From Akkermansia muciniphila (GTDB taxonomy: Bacteria; Verrucomicrobiota; Verrucomicrobiia; Opitutales; Opitutaceae): a DNA stretch of 64,000 bases. The stretch covers positions 1-64,000 of the forward strand of contig CAMCZZ010000010.1 of NCBI GenBank assembly GCA_945888375.1, given 5' to 3'. The notes below the pieces were generated by a model. The model saw only the letters and a program-made list of their open reading frames with translations. It did no database searches and was not told the origin of the DNA. The position numbers and the translations under genes are program-made. Numbering within the stretch: the first letter of the stretch is position 1; each line of letters begins with the position of its first letter. Positions 17,869 through 26,701 of this stretch are shown piece after piece.

Positions 17869-18555
17869 ATGAGCAAGGCCATCGACGAACTGCGCGCCAC
17901 CATCGCCCGCCTGCGGGCCCCGGACGGGTGCCCCTGGGACATCGAGCAGACCCACCAATCCCTCGTGCGCTGCCTGATCGATGAGGTCAGCGAGCTCATC
18001 GACACCATCGACCGGACGGATTACCCCCACATGCGCGAGGAGCTGGGCGACGTGCTCATCCAGGTGGTTTTCCACGCGCAGATCGCCTCCGAGCGCGGCG
18101 CCTTTGATCTCGATGCGGTGGCCCGGGAGGTGAATGAAAAACTCATCCGCCGCCACCCGCATGTCTTTGGCGAAGGGGCCAAGCTCGGCGACTCGGCGGC
18201 CGTGCTGGTCAAATGGGAGGAGATCAAAGCCCAGGAAAAGAAAAACGGTCCGGTCCAGGCCGGGGTTTTTAAGGACCAACCGCCCCGGCTCCCCGCCACC
18301 ATGCTGGCCGAGGCCGTCTGGAAGCAGATCGAGAAAAAGTCTCTGCCGGTGGCCGATGCCGTCGCTACCGATCGGGTGGCGCAACTGGCCGGCGGTCTGG
18401 ACGACGCCACTCTCGGACGGGCCTTGTTCGAGCTTTGTGCGGCGGCGCGGAGCCGCGGCCTCGATGCCGAAGGCGCGCTCCGGCGCGAAAGCGACCGGGT
18501 GATGCGCGCGGTCGAGGCCCGGGTGGCGGCCACGCCCGCCGGTTGCGAAGTCTGA
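17869..18555 (+). CDS. mazG: Nucleoside triphosphate pyrophosphohydrolase MazG
   Basis: Hydrolyses NTPs and dNTPs to NMP plus pyrophosphate, acting as a house-cleaning enzyme. It has 228 residues, shorter than the about 263 of E. coli MazG. The N-terminal domain is complete: LRAPDGCPWDIEQTH, IDEVSELIDTID and REELGDVLIQVVFHAQ, which carry the magnesium ligands. The C-terminal MazG repeat is degenerate and shortened. The ATG at 17869 gives the standard start. It is followed 16 bases later by the recombinase gene. Confidence 0.93.
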   Translation: MSKAIDELRATIARLRAPDGCPWDIEQTHQSLVRCLIDEVSELIDTIDRTDYPHMREELGDVLIQVVFHAQIASERGAFDLDAVAREVNEKLIRRHPHVFGEGAKLGDSAAVLVKWEEIKAQEKKNGPVQAGVFKDQPPRLPATMLAEAVWKQIEKKSLPVADAVATDRVAQLAGGLDDATLGRALFELCAAARSRGLDAEGALRRESDRVMRAVEARVAATPAGCEV

Positions 18556-18571
18556 ACGCGTCGCCATCGCC

Positions 18572-19579
18572 ATGGGTGCCAAGACGCAACGCGGGCGCCG
18601 TCCGGGTGCGGCAGCAGGGGAGGCCGCTTCGGCGGAGCCAACCGGCGCCGAGTCCGAGGCCGCCTTGATCGAGCAATGGTGGACGCCCTTTGGCGCGTAT
18701 CTCACTCACGAGCGCCGCTACTCCGCCTACACCCTGCGCAACTACCGGCGGGCCTTTGAGGACTTTGTGGCTTGGCGCCGGCGCGCGCCCGGGGTGGGTG
18801 GGGCAGGACGGGAATTCAGCGGGCTCAGCACGCGCGTCATGCGGGATTTCGTCATCGAGGCCCAGCACCGTTACGGTCGCCGCACCTTGCACAACCACGC
18901 CTCGGGCTTGCGAGCGTTTTTTAAGTTTTGGCAGCGCCAGGGACGGGTGGAGAAAAACCCCCTCGTGGGCCTCGCTCTGCCCAAGCTGGAGAAACGTCTC
19001 CCCCAGTTTCTCACCGAGGGCCAGATGAAGGAGCTCCTGGCGGCGCCGTTGCGGCTGCTCGAAAACGGCGGCGTGGACGCCTTCACTGCGTGGCGTGACC
19101 GGCTGGCGATGGAGTTGCTCTACGGGGCGGGCTTACGCGTCAGCGAGCTGACCGGTCTGAACTACGGTGCGCTCGAAGCCGACGGCACGATCGCGCGCGT
19201 GCTGGGCAAGGGGCAAAAAGAACGTCTCTGCCCGCTGGGGCGGGTGGCGGCCGAAGTGCTGGCCAAGTGGCGTCGGGACTTTGCGCCCGATACCGGCTCG
19301 GAGGCCTCGGTGTTGGTCGATGCAAAAGGCCAACGCATGACGGACCGGGCGGTGCAGCTCATGTTGAAAAAATACCTCGCGCTGGCCGGCCTGCCACTCG
19401 ATCTGACCCCGCACAAGCTGCGGCACAGCTATGCCACCCACTTGCTCAACGCCGGCGCGGACTTGCGCCTCGTCCAGGAGCTGCTCGGCCACGCCTCGCT
19501 CAACACCACCCAAGTTTACACCCACGTGACCGTGGCCCGCCTCCGCGAGGTCTACGCCAAGGCGCATCCGCGGGCATGA
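18572..19579 (+). CDS. xerC: Tyrosine recombinase XerC/XerD
   Basis: A site-specific recombinase for chromosome-dimer resolution at dif. It has 335 residues. An N-terminal SAM-like core-binding domain (about 35-135, including YSAYTLRNYRRAFEDF) precedes the catalytic domain. Catalytic residues are visible in GAGLRVSELTGL (Arg), PHKLRHSYATHL (His-x-x-Arg), LLGHASLNTTQ (His) and VYTHV (Tyr). A 35-residue Ala/Gly/Glu-rich leader precedes the fold. XerC versus XerD cannot be decided without alignment. No dif-like site was found next to it. The repeat array starts 18 bases after the stop codon. Confidence 0.9.
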   Translation: MGAKTQRGRRPGAAAGEAASAEPTGAESEAALIEQWWTPFGAYLTHERRYSAYTLRNYRRAFEDFVAWRRRAPGVGGAGREFSGLSTRVMRDFVIEAQHRYGRRTLHNHASGLRAFFKFWQRQGRVEKNPLVGLALPKLEKRLPQFLTEGQMKELLAAPLRLLENGGVDAFTAWRDRLAMELLYGAGLRVSELTGLNYGALEADGTIARVLGKGQKERLCPLGRVAAEVLAKWRRDFAPDTGSEASVLVDAKGQRMTDRAVQLMLKKYLALAGLPLDLTPHKLRHSYATHLLNAGADLRLVQELLGHASLNTTQVYTHVTVARLREVYAKAHPRA

Positions 19580-19597
19580 GAGATCGTTGCAGTGGCC

Positions 19598-19996
19598 GGC
19601 AAGAACGATGCACCCGCCGACAGGAACGATGCACTCGCCGGCTACAACGATGCACCCGCCGACAGGAACGATGCACCGGCCGACTACAACGATGCACCGG
19701 CCGGCTACAACGATGCACTCGCCGGCTACAACGATGCACTCGCCGATAGGAACGATGCACCCGCCGGCAAGAACGATGCACTCGCCGATAGGAACGATGC
19801 ACCGGCCGACAGGAACGATGCACCCGCCAGCAGGAACGATGCACTCGCCGGCAGGAACGATGCACTCGCCGACAGGAACGATGCACTCGCCAGCTACAAC
19901 GATGCACCCGCCGATAGGAACGATGCACCCGCCGACAGGAACGATGCACTCGCCGATAGGAACGATGCACCGGCCGACAGCAATGATGCGTCCATC
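19598..19996. repeat. 21-bp tandem repeat array, 19 units
   Basis: Nineteen head-to-tail 21-base units, the last degenerate. Each has an invariant core AACGATGCAC and two variable blocks: a six-base block (GGCAAG, GACAGG, GATAGG, GGCTAC, GACTAC, AGCAGG, GGCAGG or AGCTAC) and a three-base block (CCC, CTC or CCG). Because 21 is a multiple of three, several frames stay open across it, including a GTG-started 155-codon frame (19592-20059) giving a seven-residue repeat of the type DRNDAPA. No frame has an independent sign of translation. Units are directly adjacent, so this is not a CRISPR array. Confidence 0.95.
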
Positions 19997-20217
19997 GCGC
20001 GCAACTTTTCGGCGATTTACACGGGATTGAGTCGAGTTAAAATAATAGCCAACAGTTGATTAGGCTAAATCTTCAATTTGTCTGACGCTCTGTTCGCACC
20101 CTACGATGAGCGGGGAATGGAGCGGAGCCCGACGCAGTCTGGGTGAGCCTGGGTTACTTTTTCGCGTCTTCAGTTCAAAATGAATTGAAATCAACGGAGC
20201 GCTGTGAATGATCCGCC

Positions 20218-20841
20218 GTGTTGAAAAGCGAGCCCGCCTATTCCAAGACCGCCTTAGCCCCGAGTATACCTCCCTTCGCGGTGTCGGTGGAGGGACTTAC
20301 CGCGTTTGAGAAGGAAATCGTGGCTGTTTTTGTGGATCTAGTGCTTTTACTCGGTCTTCCCAAGTCGGTGGGGGAAATATATGGTCTGCTTTTTGCCTCG
20401 GCGGAGCCGCTGAGCTTTGTTGAGGTCGAAGGTAAGTTGGGTTTGAGCAAGGGTTCGGTAAGCCAAGGGCTCAGGACTTTGCGCGATCTCGGGGCGGTTC
20501 GGGAGGTCGGCAACGAAGACCTGGGGCAAAATGATCCGGAGGGTGCCGCTGAGCCTGGCCGTGCACGACCGGAGTCGACTCCTTTGGTTAAAGAGCGTGG
20601 CGCGCGTTGGGTGGCGGCGGTGGAACTGCGCAAGTTGATCGGCAGTCTATTGCGTGAACGGCTTACGCCCTACCTGGAACGGCAGGACCAGCGGGTAGTG
20701 GCGGCAGGCGCGGCGCTTGATCAACTTCTCACGGAGTCGAAATCGAAACACCTTGGGCTCCTGGCCGGGCGCCTCGAAAAGCTGCAAACCTGGCAGTCCC
20801 GCACTCGCACGGTGCTTCCGGTGATCGGAAAATTGTTATGA
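20218..20841 (+). CDS. GbsR/MarR-family transcriptional regulator
   Basis: A 207-residue DNA-binding protein. The winged-helix domain spans about residues 40-100, with VGEIYGLLFASAEPLSF, a recognition helix KGSVSQGLRTLRDLGAV and a wing after it. The C-terminal half is helical with QDQRVVAAGAALDQLL, probably for dimerisation. Family members regulate by binding near their own operon. It precedes the polysaccharide gene series on the same strand, so local control is likely. The start codon is GTG at 20218 or TTG at 20221, with no clear ribosome-binding site. The upstream 160 bases hold no gene. Confidence 0.8.
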   Translation: MLKSEPAYSKTALAPSIPPFAVSVEGLTAFEKEIVAVFVDLVLLLGLPKSVGEIYGLLFASAEPLSFVEVEGKLGLSKGSVSQGLRTLRDLGAVREVGNEDLGQNDPEGAAEPGRARPESTPLVKERGARWVAAVELRKLIGSLLRERLTPYLERQDQRVVAAGAALDQLLTESKSKHLGLLAGRLEKLQTWQSRTRTVLPVIGKLL

Positions 20842-21076
20842 TCCTAGCTCACTATCGTCGACTCCGAAAAAACGTTGAAAGCGTATGGTTCACTTCAGCT
20901 TATAACCCACAACCGGTCATAAATAGCTCAAATCTTTGGTCATGATCTATACTGGATCAGCAGCTATGATTCTAAGCTAAGCTTATAGATAAAACTAGCC
21001 CCCGCATTAGCGTCATCGACACCCGGTAACGAACAACAAACCATCATCGACTCACTATTCCGGGCAACGAGCCATC
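20842..21076. other. AT-rich intergenic region before the polysaccharide operon
   Basis: Part of a 287-base gap between the regulator and the first operon gene. It is much AT-richer than the flanks and has no open frame worth noting. A TTGAAA hexamer at 20875 lacks a good -10 partner. The short inverted motif TAAGCTAAGCTTA near 20976 could be an operator for the GbsR-type protein, but this rests on sequence symmetry alone. Confidence 0.4.
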
Positions 21077-21105
21077 CTGACCTTAATCGATAAACCGATT
21101 ATATT
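21077..21105 (+). promoter_or_regulatory. Predicted sigma-70-type promoter of the polysaccharide operon
   Basis: CTGACC (21077-21082) and TATATT (21100-21105) with an ideal 17-base spacer; four of six and five of six consensus bases match. Transcription would begin near 21112, giving a leader of under 20 bases before the ATG at 21129. Confidence 0.45.
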
Positions 21106-21128
21106 AGCCACGACCACTCCTCCTCCGT

Positions 21129-21914
21129 ATGAATAAAGCCTATCCGCTTGGCCAAACCGGCTACCTCTTCGACTTAAACGGCCTAAGGGTGGTGGTAGAT
21201 CCCTATCTCACCGATAGTGTTGCCGATCAATTTGGTGAAGCGCTTCGACGCCAAAGCCGGCCGACACTGGAAGCCGAGGAGTTAACCGAGGTTTCCTGGG
21301 TGCTTGTGACTCATGCTCACCTTGATCACGCGGATCCTGCCAGCTTGGCGGCGGTGGCAAAAGCCTCTTCAGCCGCTGTTTTCGTGATTCCCTATGAATG
21401 TGAATCGATTCTTTTGGATACGGGAATAACCGCTTCCCGTATCCGCATAGTGACCGCCGGGGACGTTATTGAGCTTGGCGGCGGTGCCACTCTGACCGTT
21501 ATTCCGGCCGCCCATACCGAAAGGGAACGGGACGAGTTGGGCCGCGATCGCTACCTAGGTTTCTATCTAAAGACGGCCGAAGTTGCTATATATCATGCGG
21601 GTGACACTATTCCGCACGAAGACCTATTTCGCTCACTCGAGGGTTTGGTCGTCGATTTTGCGTTTCTGCCGGTGAATGAGCGCAATTTCTTCAGGCACAA
21701 GGCGGGTATCGTGGGCAACATGACGCCCAGAGAGGCGTTCGCTTTTGCGGAAGAAATCAAGGCGCGGGTCCTGGTCCCCACGCACTGGGATTTGTTCGCC
21801 CCTAACTCGACTTTTCCGTGGGAGGTGGAATGCCTTTATGGCGTTCAGCGGCCCTCCTTCACTCTTACATTCATGCCAAGTGGAGCATGTTACGCTCTTT
21901 CCGCAGGTAAATGA
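21129..21914 (+). CDS. UlaG-like MBL-fold metallo-hydrolase
   Basis: A 261-residue soluble metallo-beta-lactamase-fold protein. The metal site is THAHLDHAD (His62, His64, Asp66, His67), with further ligands in PAAHTER, YHAGDT and PTHWD. The sequence fits the UlaG branch (L-ascorbate-6-phosphate lactonase and relatives), whose members open sugar lactones or cleave phosphoesters. Its substrate here is unknown, but its place at the head of the polysaccharide operon suggests a sugar or sugar-acid derivative. The stop overlaps the flippase start (ATGA). Confidence 0.82.
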   Translation: MNKAYPLGQTGYLFDLNGLRVVVDPYLTDSVADQFGEALRRQSRPTLEAEELTEVSWVLVTHAHLDHADPASLAAVAKASSAAVFVIPYECESILLDTGITASRIRIVTAGDVIELGGGATLTVIPAAHTERERDELGRDRYLGFYLKTAEVAIYHAGDTIPHEDLFRSLEGLVVDFAFLPVNERNFFRHKAGIVGNMTPREAFAFAEEIKARVLVPTHWDLFAPNSTFPWEVECLYGVQRPSFTLTFMPSGACYALSAGK

Positions 21915-23368
21915 TGTCCGCCGGGTCAAAGTTGATGAGCCTGTGGGCTTCGCCCACTTTGATGACTTGGTTAAACCTGGGGGCGCGGGTGTCCTCGCTG
22001 CTGTTGGTGCTGCCCCTGATTCTGCGTCAGTTTACGCCCGGGGATATTTCGCTCTATTATCTCTTTTCGAGTATTATCGGGCTGCAGCTGATGTGCGGGA
22101 CCGGGTTTGTTCCAACTTTGGCCCGCTTCGTCTCCTTTGTCCTCTCCGGTGCCAAACTTGAGGATTTAGAGGCGAATAAAGTAGGCGGTCAAAATGTGCC
22201 CATGGCCGGCCGAACCTTGGATCCCGCCACCTTGGTGGCCTTGGTTAGCACGATGAGGAATACCTTCGTGGGTGTGGTTTTGGTGTCCACTCCGCTTGCC
22301 GCGCTGATCGGGACAATCTTTTTGGTAAAACCGGTGGGTTTGTCGTCCGATGTTGAAGCTTCTTGGATCGCCTGGGCGGTTGTCCTCGGAACGACGCCGT
22401 TTGTTCTGCTCGGCGGCCGATACAGCGCATTGCTTCAGGGATCGGGTCGTATCGCCCTGGATCAACGGTGGAGCGCCTTGTTTGTGATTTTCGGCGCACT
22501 AAGCGGGCTGGCGGTGATCACCATGGGAGGAGGATTGCTCGCCTTGGTGTTTGCGAACCAGATTTGGCAGGTGGCGGGTTTTTACCGATTACGTTGGCTC
22601 GCTCATAAAACGATCCGCGACTTGGTGGGCGAGTGGCCGGCTGTTCAGACCGACGTGCGTTTCTTCAGGGCCTTATGGCCGGCGGCTTGGCGTTCGATCG
22701 TTGGAATCCTCGCTTCGAACGGGGTCACGGCCGCCATCGGTCTGGTATTCGCTCAGTTCCTGGAAGCTAGACCGCTTGCGGAACTTCTTTTTGGCGTGAG
22801 AATTATGTCCTTGATCGCCGAGTTTTCACGAGCGCCGTTTTATAGCCGAATACCCCATTTCAACTCCTTAAGAGCGGAGAACAGGATCCCGGAGTTAACC
22901 TTGGTCGCGGGGAAGGCGATGCGGCTTTCGTATGCGGCGTTTATCTTCCTTGCGCTGGCCGCGCCTTGGGTGGCGGAAGAAGTTTTGACCCAGATCGGAA
23001 GTCAAATTGGGTTCCCGTCATCGTCCTTTTGGTTTTGGTTGGCGGCCGCCCACCTGATTGAGCGAATGGGGGCGATGCATGTGCAATTGTATAGCACTAC
23101 GAATCATATTATTTGGCATTGGTTGAACGGAATTTCCGGCCTTCTTTGGATCGCTTTGCTCGCTCTGCTCCTTCCCCGAGTGGGCTTGATGGCCTACCCG
23201 TGGGCGATGATCGCGGCGTATTCCTTGAGCTATTCTCCTGTGGCGGCCTATTACTCCGTGAGATCCTTGAAGATCGGTTATCTGGAGTTTGAACAGCGAA
23301 CTTTTTTCCCTGCCTTGGTTGGTTTTTCTGCGGGGGCCGTCGCTCTTGGCGCCTTATTGCAACGATGA
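21911..23368 (+). CDS. Polysaccharide flippase (Wzx/MATE-like)
   Basis: A 485-residue integral membrane protein with about 12 predicted hydrophobic segments spread through its length and short polar loops. It fits the polysaccharide-export branch of the MVF/MATE superfamily, which flips undecaprenyl-linked oligosaccharide units. No specific motif proves the substrate. It overlaps both neighbours by four bases, so it is tightly coupled to the metallo-hydrolase upstream and the glycosyltransferase downstream. Confidence 0.8.
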   Translation: MMSAGSKLMSLWASPTLMTWLNLGARVSSLLLVLPLILRQFTPGDISLYYLFSSIIGLQLMCGTGFVPTLARFVSFVLSGAKLEDLEANKVGGQNVPMAGRTLDPATLVALVSTMRNTFVGVVLVSTPLAALIGTIFLVKPVGLSSDVEASWIAWAVVLGTTPFVLLGGRYSALLQGSGRIALDQRWSALFVIFGALSGLAVITMGGGLLALVFANQIWQVAGFYRLRWLAHKTIRDLVGEWPAVQTDVRFFRALWPAAWRSIVGILASNGVTAAIGLVFAQFLEARPLAELLFGVRIMSLIAEFSRAPFYSRIPHFNSLRAENRIPELTLVAGKAMRLSYAAFIFLALAAPWVAEEVLTQIGSQIGFPSSSFWFWLAAAHLIERMGAMHVQLYSTTNHIIWHWLNGISGLLWIALLALLLPRVGLMAYPWAMIAAYSLSYSPVAAYYSVRSLKIGYLEFEQRTFFPALVGFSAGAVALGALLQR

Positions 23369-24255
23369 CTCCGAACTGCTCGATTGTAATTCGAACGCTG
23401 AACGAAGCCCGCTACCTTGGAGCGGCCCTCGAGGCGGTCGCAGCCCAAGATTATCCCGCCCCTTGCCGGGAGGTGGTGGTGGTGGACTCTGGTTCGACGG
23501 ATGCGACACTGCAAATCGCTCAAAAATATGGCTGCCGGATCGTGCATATCCGGCGAGAGGACTTTTCGTTTGGCCGTTCACTGAACGTGGGATGTGATGC
23601 TACCCAGGGAGATTTCCTGGTGTTTATCAGTGGTCACTGCGTGCCCACGGATTCTTCGTGGTTATGGAACCTGTTGCTACCCTTTCGGTATGAGCAAGTG
23701 GCGATCACTTACGGCCGTCAACAGGGCGGGCCGGAGACGAAATTCAGCGAGCATTGCCTCTTCGAGAAATATTTCCCGGCGGCGGGCGATGGTGGGCACC
23801 AGGCGCCTTTCTTTTGCAACAATGCAAACTCGGCCTTCCGGCGAACCGCGTGGGCGGGTCTCCGTTTCGACGAAACGCTGACGGGTTTGGAAGACATGCA
23901 CTTAGCACGACGTCTCTGGGACGGAGGCGCGCGGGTCGCCTATGTGCCGGGTGCATCGGTTTATCATTATCACCATGAAACCTGGCGCCAGGTGCGACGC
24001 CGCTATGAGCGGGAAGCGCTTGCGCTGCAAAAAATCATGCCGGAGATCGCGGTTCATTGGCACGACGCTTTTCGCTATTTTCTTGCAGGCGTGCTTGGAG
24101 ATGCGAGTCGTGCCTTGGCCCAGAAAAGACTGATGTCTTGTTTTGCCGAGATTGTCGCTTTTCGCTACTGCCAGTATGAGGGAGCATGGCGGGGCAATCA
24201 CCAGCAACGCCAGCTCTCCCGTCGGGAAAAAGAGAAGTATTTTTATCCCAATTAA
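23365..24255 (+). CDS. Family 2 glycosyltransferase
   Basis: 296 residues with a GT-A fold. NCSIVIRTLNEARYL starts the nucleotide-binding domain, VVVDSGSTDATLQIA follows, and the metal motif is replaced by FISGHCVPTDSSW. The acceptor half has TGLEDMHLARRLWDGG (the ED acidic motif) and YHYHHETWRQVRRRYERE. There is no membrane domain, so it works at the cytosolic face. The start overlaps the flippase stop. Confidence 0.88.
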   Translation: MTPNCSIVIRTLNEARYLGAALEAVAAQDYPAPCREVVVVDSGSTDATLQIAQKYGCRIVHIRREDFSFGRSLNVGCDATQGDFLVFISGHCVPTDSSWLWNLLLPFRYEQVAITYGRQQGGPETKFSEHCLFEKYFPAAGDGGHQAPFFCNNANSAFRRTAWAGLRFDETLTGLEDMHLARRLWDGGARVAYVPGASVYHYHHETWRQVRRRYEREALALQKIMPEIAVHWHDAFRYFLAGVLGDASRALAQKRLMSCFAEIVAFRYCQYEGAWRGNHQQRQLSRREKEKYFYPN

Positions 24256-24264
24256 CTTTTCGCC

Positions 24265-24957
24265 ATGAACACCTACCGCACCGTTGCCCTGCTGCCCATG
24301 AAAGCGCATAGCGCTCGCGTATCTGGAAAAAACTTCCGACTTTTCGCGGGTAAGCCTCTGTTTCGTTGGATTCTCGACACATTGCTCGAGGTGTCTGAGA
24401 TCGATAAAATCGTGATCAACACCGATGCCCGGGAGATTCTCGCCGCGAATGGCTTGGTGGACACGGACCGGGTGCTCATCCGTGATCGCAAGCCGGAGAT
24501 CTGCGGAGATTTTGTCAGTATGAATCTGGTTCTCGCCGACGACGTGGCGGCGGTCGATAGCGGCGCCTACCTCATGACGCATACGACCAATCCGCTGTTG
24601 GGGGCGGAAAGCATCCGTGGGGCGCTCGCGGCGTATCGGAATGGTCTGGCGGCTGGAACTTGCGATAGTCTGTTCACGGTGAATCGCTTCCAAACGCGAT
24701 TCTATCGGACGGACGTATCGGCGGTGAATCACGATCCGAAAAATTTGATTCGCACCCAGGACCTCGAACCCTGGTTTGAGGAAAACTCCAATCTCTACCT
24801 CTTTAATCGGGAGAGCTTCGCCGCGTCAAACGCCCGGATCGGGCGGAAGCCTGCCATGTTTGAAACGCCTAGACGTGAATCCGCCGACATCGACGACCAA
24901 GAGGGATGGGACATCGCCGAAGCGATGGCCAAGGCGAAATTGAACGGTCTAATTTGA
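24265..24957 (+). CDS. CMP-sugar synthetase (acylneuraminate cytidylyltransferase family)
   Basis: 230 residues of the NeuA/KdsB type, which activate an acidic sugar with CTP to a CMP-sugar. The nucleotide-binding start is VALLPMKAHSARVSGKNF (R-x-x-GKN), followed by DKIVINTD and the metal-site region TTNPLLG. The substrate is not evident. No NeuB-type synthase, KdsA or KdsC is in the window, so a standard sialic acid or Kdo pathway is not encoded here. The next two genes are oxidoreductases, which suggests a modified acidic sugar. Confidence 0.82.
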   Translation: MNTYRTVALLPMKAHSARVSGKNFRLFAGKPLFRWILDTLLEVSEIDKIVINTDAREILAANGLVDTDRVLIRDRKPEICGDFVSMNLVLADDVAAVDSGAYLMTHTTNPLLGAESIRGALAAYRNGLAAGTCDSLFTVNRFQTRFYRTDVSAVNHDPKNLIRTQDLEPWFEENSNLYLFNRESFAASNARIGRKPAMFETPRRESADIDDQEGWDIAEAMAKAKLNGLI

Positions 24958-24999
24958 GTCTCGCTTTCCCCCCCAGCTCTCCCCCCAGCTTATCTCTCC

Positions 25000-25941
25000 A
25001 TGAAAGTCCTGATCACTTGCCCGCCCATGTTGCGCGCCATCGAGCGGTTCCGGCCTTTGTTTGCCGCACGCGGGATCGAAATCACCACGCCAGATGTGGT
25101 GCAAATTCTTTCCGAGGAAGAACTTGTGACCTTGGTGCCACAGTTTGACGGCTGGATTATCGGCGACGATCCGGCCACCGCGCGTGTTTTTGAAGCGGGG
25201 CAGGCCGGACGACTGAAGGCGGCGGTAAAATGGGGGGTAGGGGTGGATAACGTCGACTTTGCCGCGTGCAAACGATTGGGCATTCCGATAAGCAACACTC
25301 CCGGTATGTTTGGACGCGAAGTGGCTGACATCGCGTTGGGTTATGTGATCGCACTCGCCCGGGAGACCTTTTCGATCGACCGGGCCGTGAAGGCGGGAGG
25401 TTGGATCAAGCCTGCCGGGATTTCTCTCGCCGGGAAGACCGTCGCGCTGGCGGGGTTCGGCGATATCGGTCGCAACACCGCCAAGAGGTTGCTCGCCGCC
25501 GAAATGAAGGTCATCGCATACGATCCCTTCTTCAAGCCGGCGCCTGGTCTTGAGGCGGTCGAATCGGCCGTCTGGCCCGAAAGGTTGGAGGAGGCGGATT
25601 TTATCGTCATCACCTGCGCGCTTACCAAGGAGAACCGCCACATGCTCGGACAGCGGTCGCTTTTCCAGGCCAAACCGGGCGTCCGGGTGGTCAACGTGGC
25701 TCGCGGCCCGCTGGTGGATGAAGGCGCACTGGTCGAGGCCCTGGCTTCCGGCAAGGTCCACTCCGCCGCTCTGGACGTGTTCGAGGTCGAACCCTTGCCG
25801 GCAGAATCGTTGCTACTTGCCTTCGGTGATCGATGCCTCTTCGGCTCACATAACTCGTCCAACACGATAGACGCGGTGGAACGGACTTCCCTCAAGGCAA
25901 TTGATCTTATGACCGGCTTTCTCGGTCTTCCGACCTCCTGA
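25000..25941 (+). CDS. D-3-phosphoglycerate dehydrogenase-like 2-hydroxyacid dehydrogenase
   Basis: 313 residues of the D-2-hydroxyacid dehydrogenase family. The NAD-binding motif is ALAGFGDIGRNTAKRL. Catalytic residues are the Arg in NVARGPLVDEGAL, the Glu in DVFEVEPLPAE and the His in LFGSHNSSNTIDAVE. It lacks the C-terminal ACT domain of serine-pathway SerA. Between a CMP-sugar synthetase and an SDR it probably oxidises or reduces a 2-hydroxy (or 2-keto) acid used in the polysaccharide, which is inference. Confidence 0.85.
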   Translation: MKVLITCPPMLRAIERFRPLFAARGIEITTPDVVQILSEEELVTLVPQFDGWIIGDDPATARVFEAGQAGRLKAAVKWGVGVDNVDFAACKRLGIPISNTPGMFGREVADIALGYVIALARETFSIDRAVKAGGWIKPAGISLAGKTVALAGFGDIGRNTAKRLLAAEMKVIAYDPFFKPAPGLEAVESAVWPERLEEADFIVITCALTKENRHMLGQRSLFQAKPGVRVVNVARGPLVDEGALVEALASGKVHSAALDVFEVEPLPAESLLLAFGDRCLFGSHNSSNTIDAVERTSLKAIDLMTGFLGLPTS

Positions 25942-25966
25942 TTTCGGGCTTCGAGGACCTTCAATC

Positions 25967-26701
25967 ATGAAAACCGCCTTAATCACCGGTGCCCTTGGAG
26001 GCATCGGCCAAGCTCTTTGTTCAGAGTTTCAGCGCGCTGGCTATTTTGTGATCGGCACCGATAAACGAGACGGTAAGTGCGCATGCGATGCCTTCCTTAA
26101 TATTGACGTTAGAGAACTTTATAGCAGCGCCGCCGCCCGGGATAAGCTCGTCACCGATGTGCGTGCCATTCTTGGCACGCATGGTTTGACGGTCTTGGTC
26201 AATAATGCCGCCACTCAAGTGCTGAATAAGACCGACGACATCAAGCTCGAGGACTGGGATGCCACTCTAGAGACAAATCTCATCGCGCCCTTTCTTCTTC
26301 TCCAAGCATTCCTTTCCGATCTGGAAAAGGCGAAGGGTTCGTGCGTGAATATCGCAAGCATTCACTCGGTTGCCACCAAACCCGGATTTGTCTGCTATGC
26401 AACAAGCAAGGCAGCGCTCGTGGGCATGACGCGCGCCCTCGCCGTGGACCTCGGACCGCGCGTGCGGGTGAACGCGATCAACCCTGCCGCGACCGCCACG
26501 CCGATGCTCCTGGCCGGCTTTGAGGGTAGATCCAAGGAGTTTGACGAACTGGCCAAAAAGCACCCGCTCGAGCGGATCGCACAGCCGTGGGAAGTGGCCA
26601 AGACCGCCATTTTCCTGGCCTCCGAAGACGCGGCGTTCATAAGTGGCGCCTGCCTTCACATTGATGGAGGCATCGGCGGACGTTTGCATGACCCCGTATA
26701 A
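25967..26701 (+). CDS. SDR-family oxidoreductase
   Basis: 244 residues of a classical short-chain dehydrogenase/reductase. The cofactor loop is ITGALGGIGQAL, then NNAAT and the catalytic Ser in NIASIHSVATKPG with Tyr and Lys in CYATSKAAL. The C-terminus has FLASEDAAFISGACLHIDGG, the usual FabG-like ending. It lies 25 bases after the PGDH-like gene and overlaps or abuts the next frame. The substrate is unknown; likely a sugar or keto-acid intermediate of the neighbouring pathway. Confidence 0.88.
   Translation: MKTALITGALGGIGQALCSEFQRAGYFVIGTDKRDGKCACDAFLNIDVRELYSSAAARDKLVTDVRAILGTHGLTVLVNNAATQVLNKTDDIKLEDWDATLETNLIAPFLLLQAFLSDLEKAKGSCVNIASIHSVATKPGFVCYATSKAALVGMTRALAVDLGPRVRVNAINPAATATPMLLAGFEGRSKEFDELAKKHPLERIAQPWEVAKTAIFLASEDAAFISGACLHIDGGIGGRLHDPV

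Noticed and set aside
19500-19970. Minus-strand 156-codon frame across the 21-bp array
   Set aside because: Repeat length divisible by three keeps any stop-free frame open; composition (Arg/His/Ser) is unlike neighbours and it ends inside xerC.
19598-19996. CRISPR array
   Set aside because: Units are only 21 bases, directly adjacent and all similar; there are no unique spacers and no cas genes.
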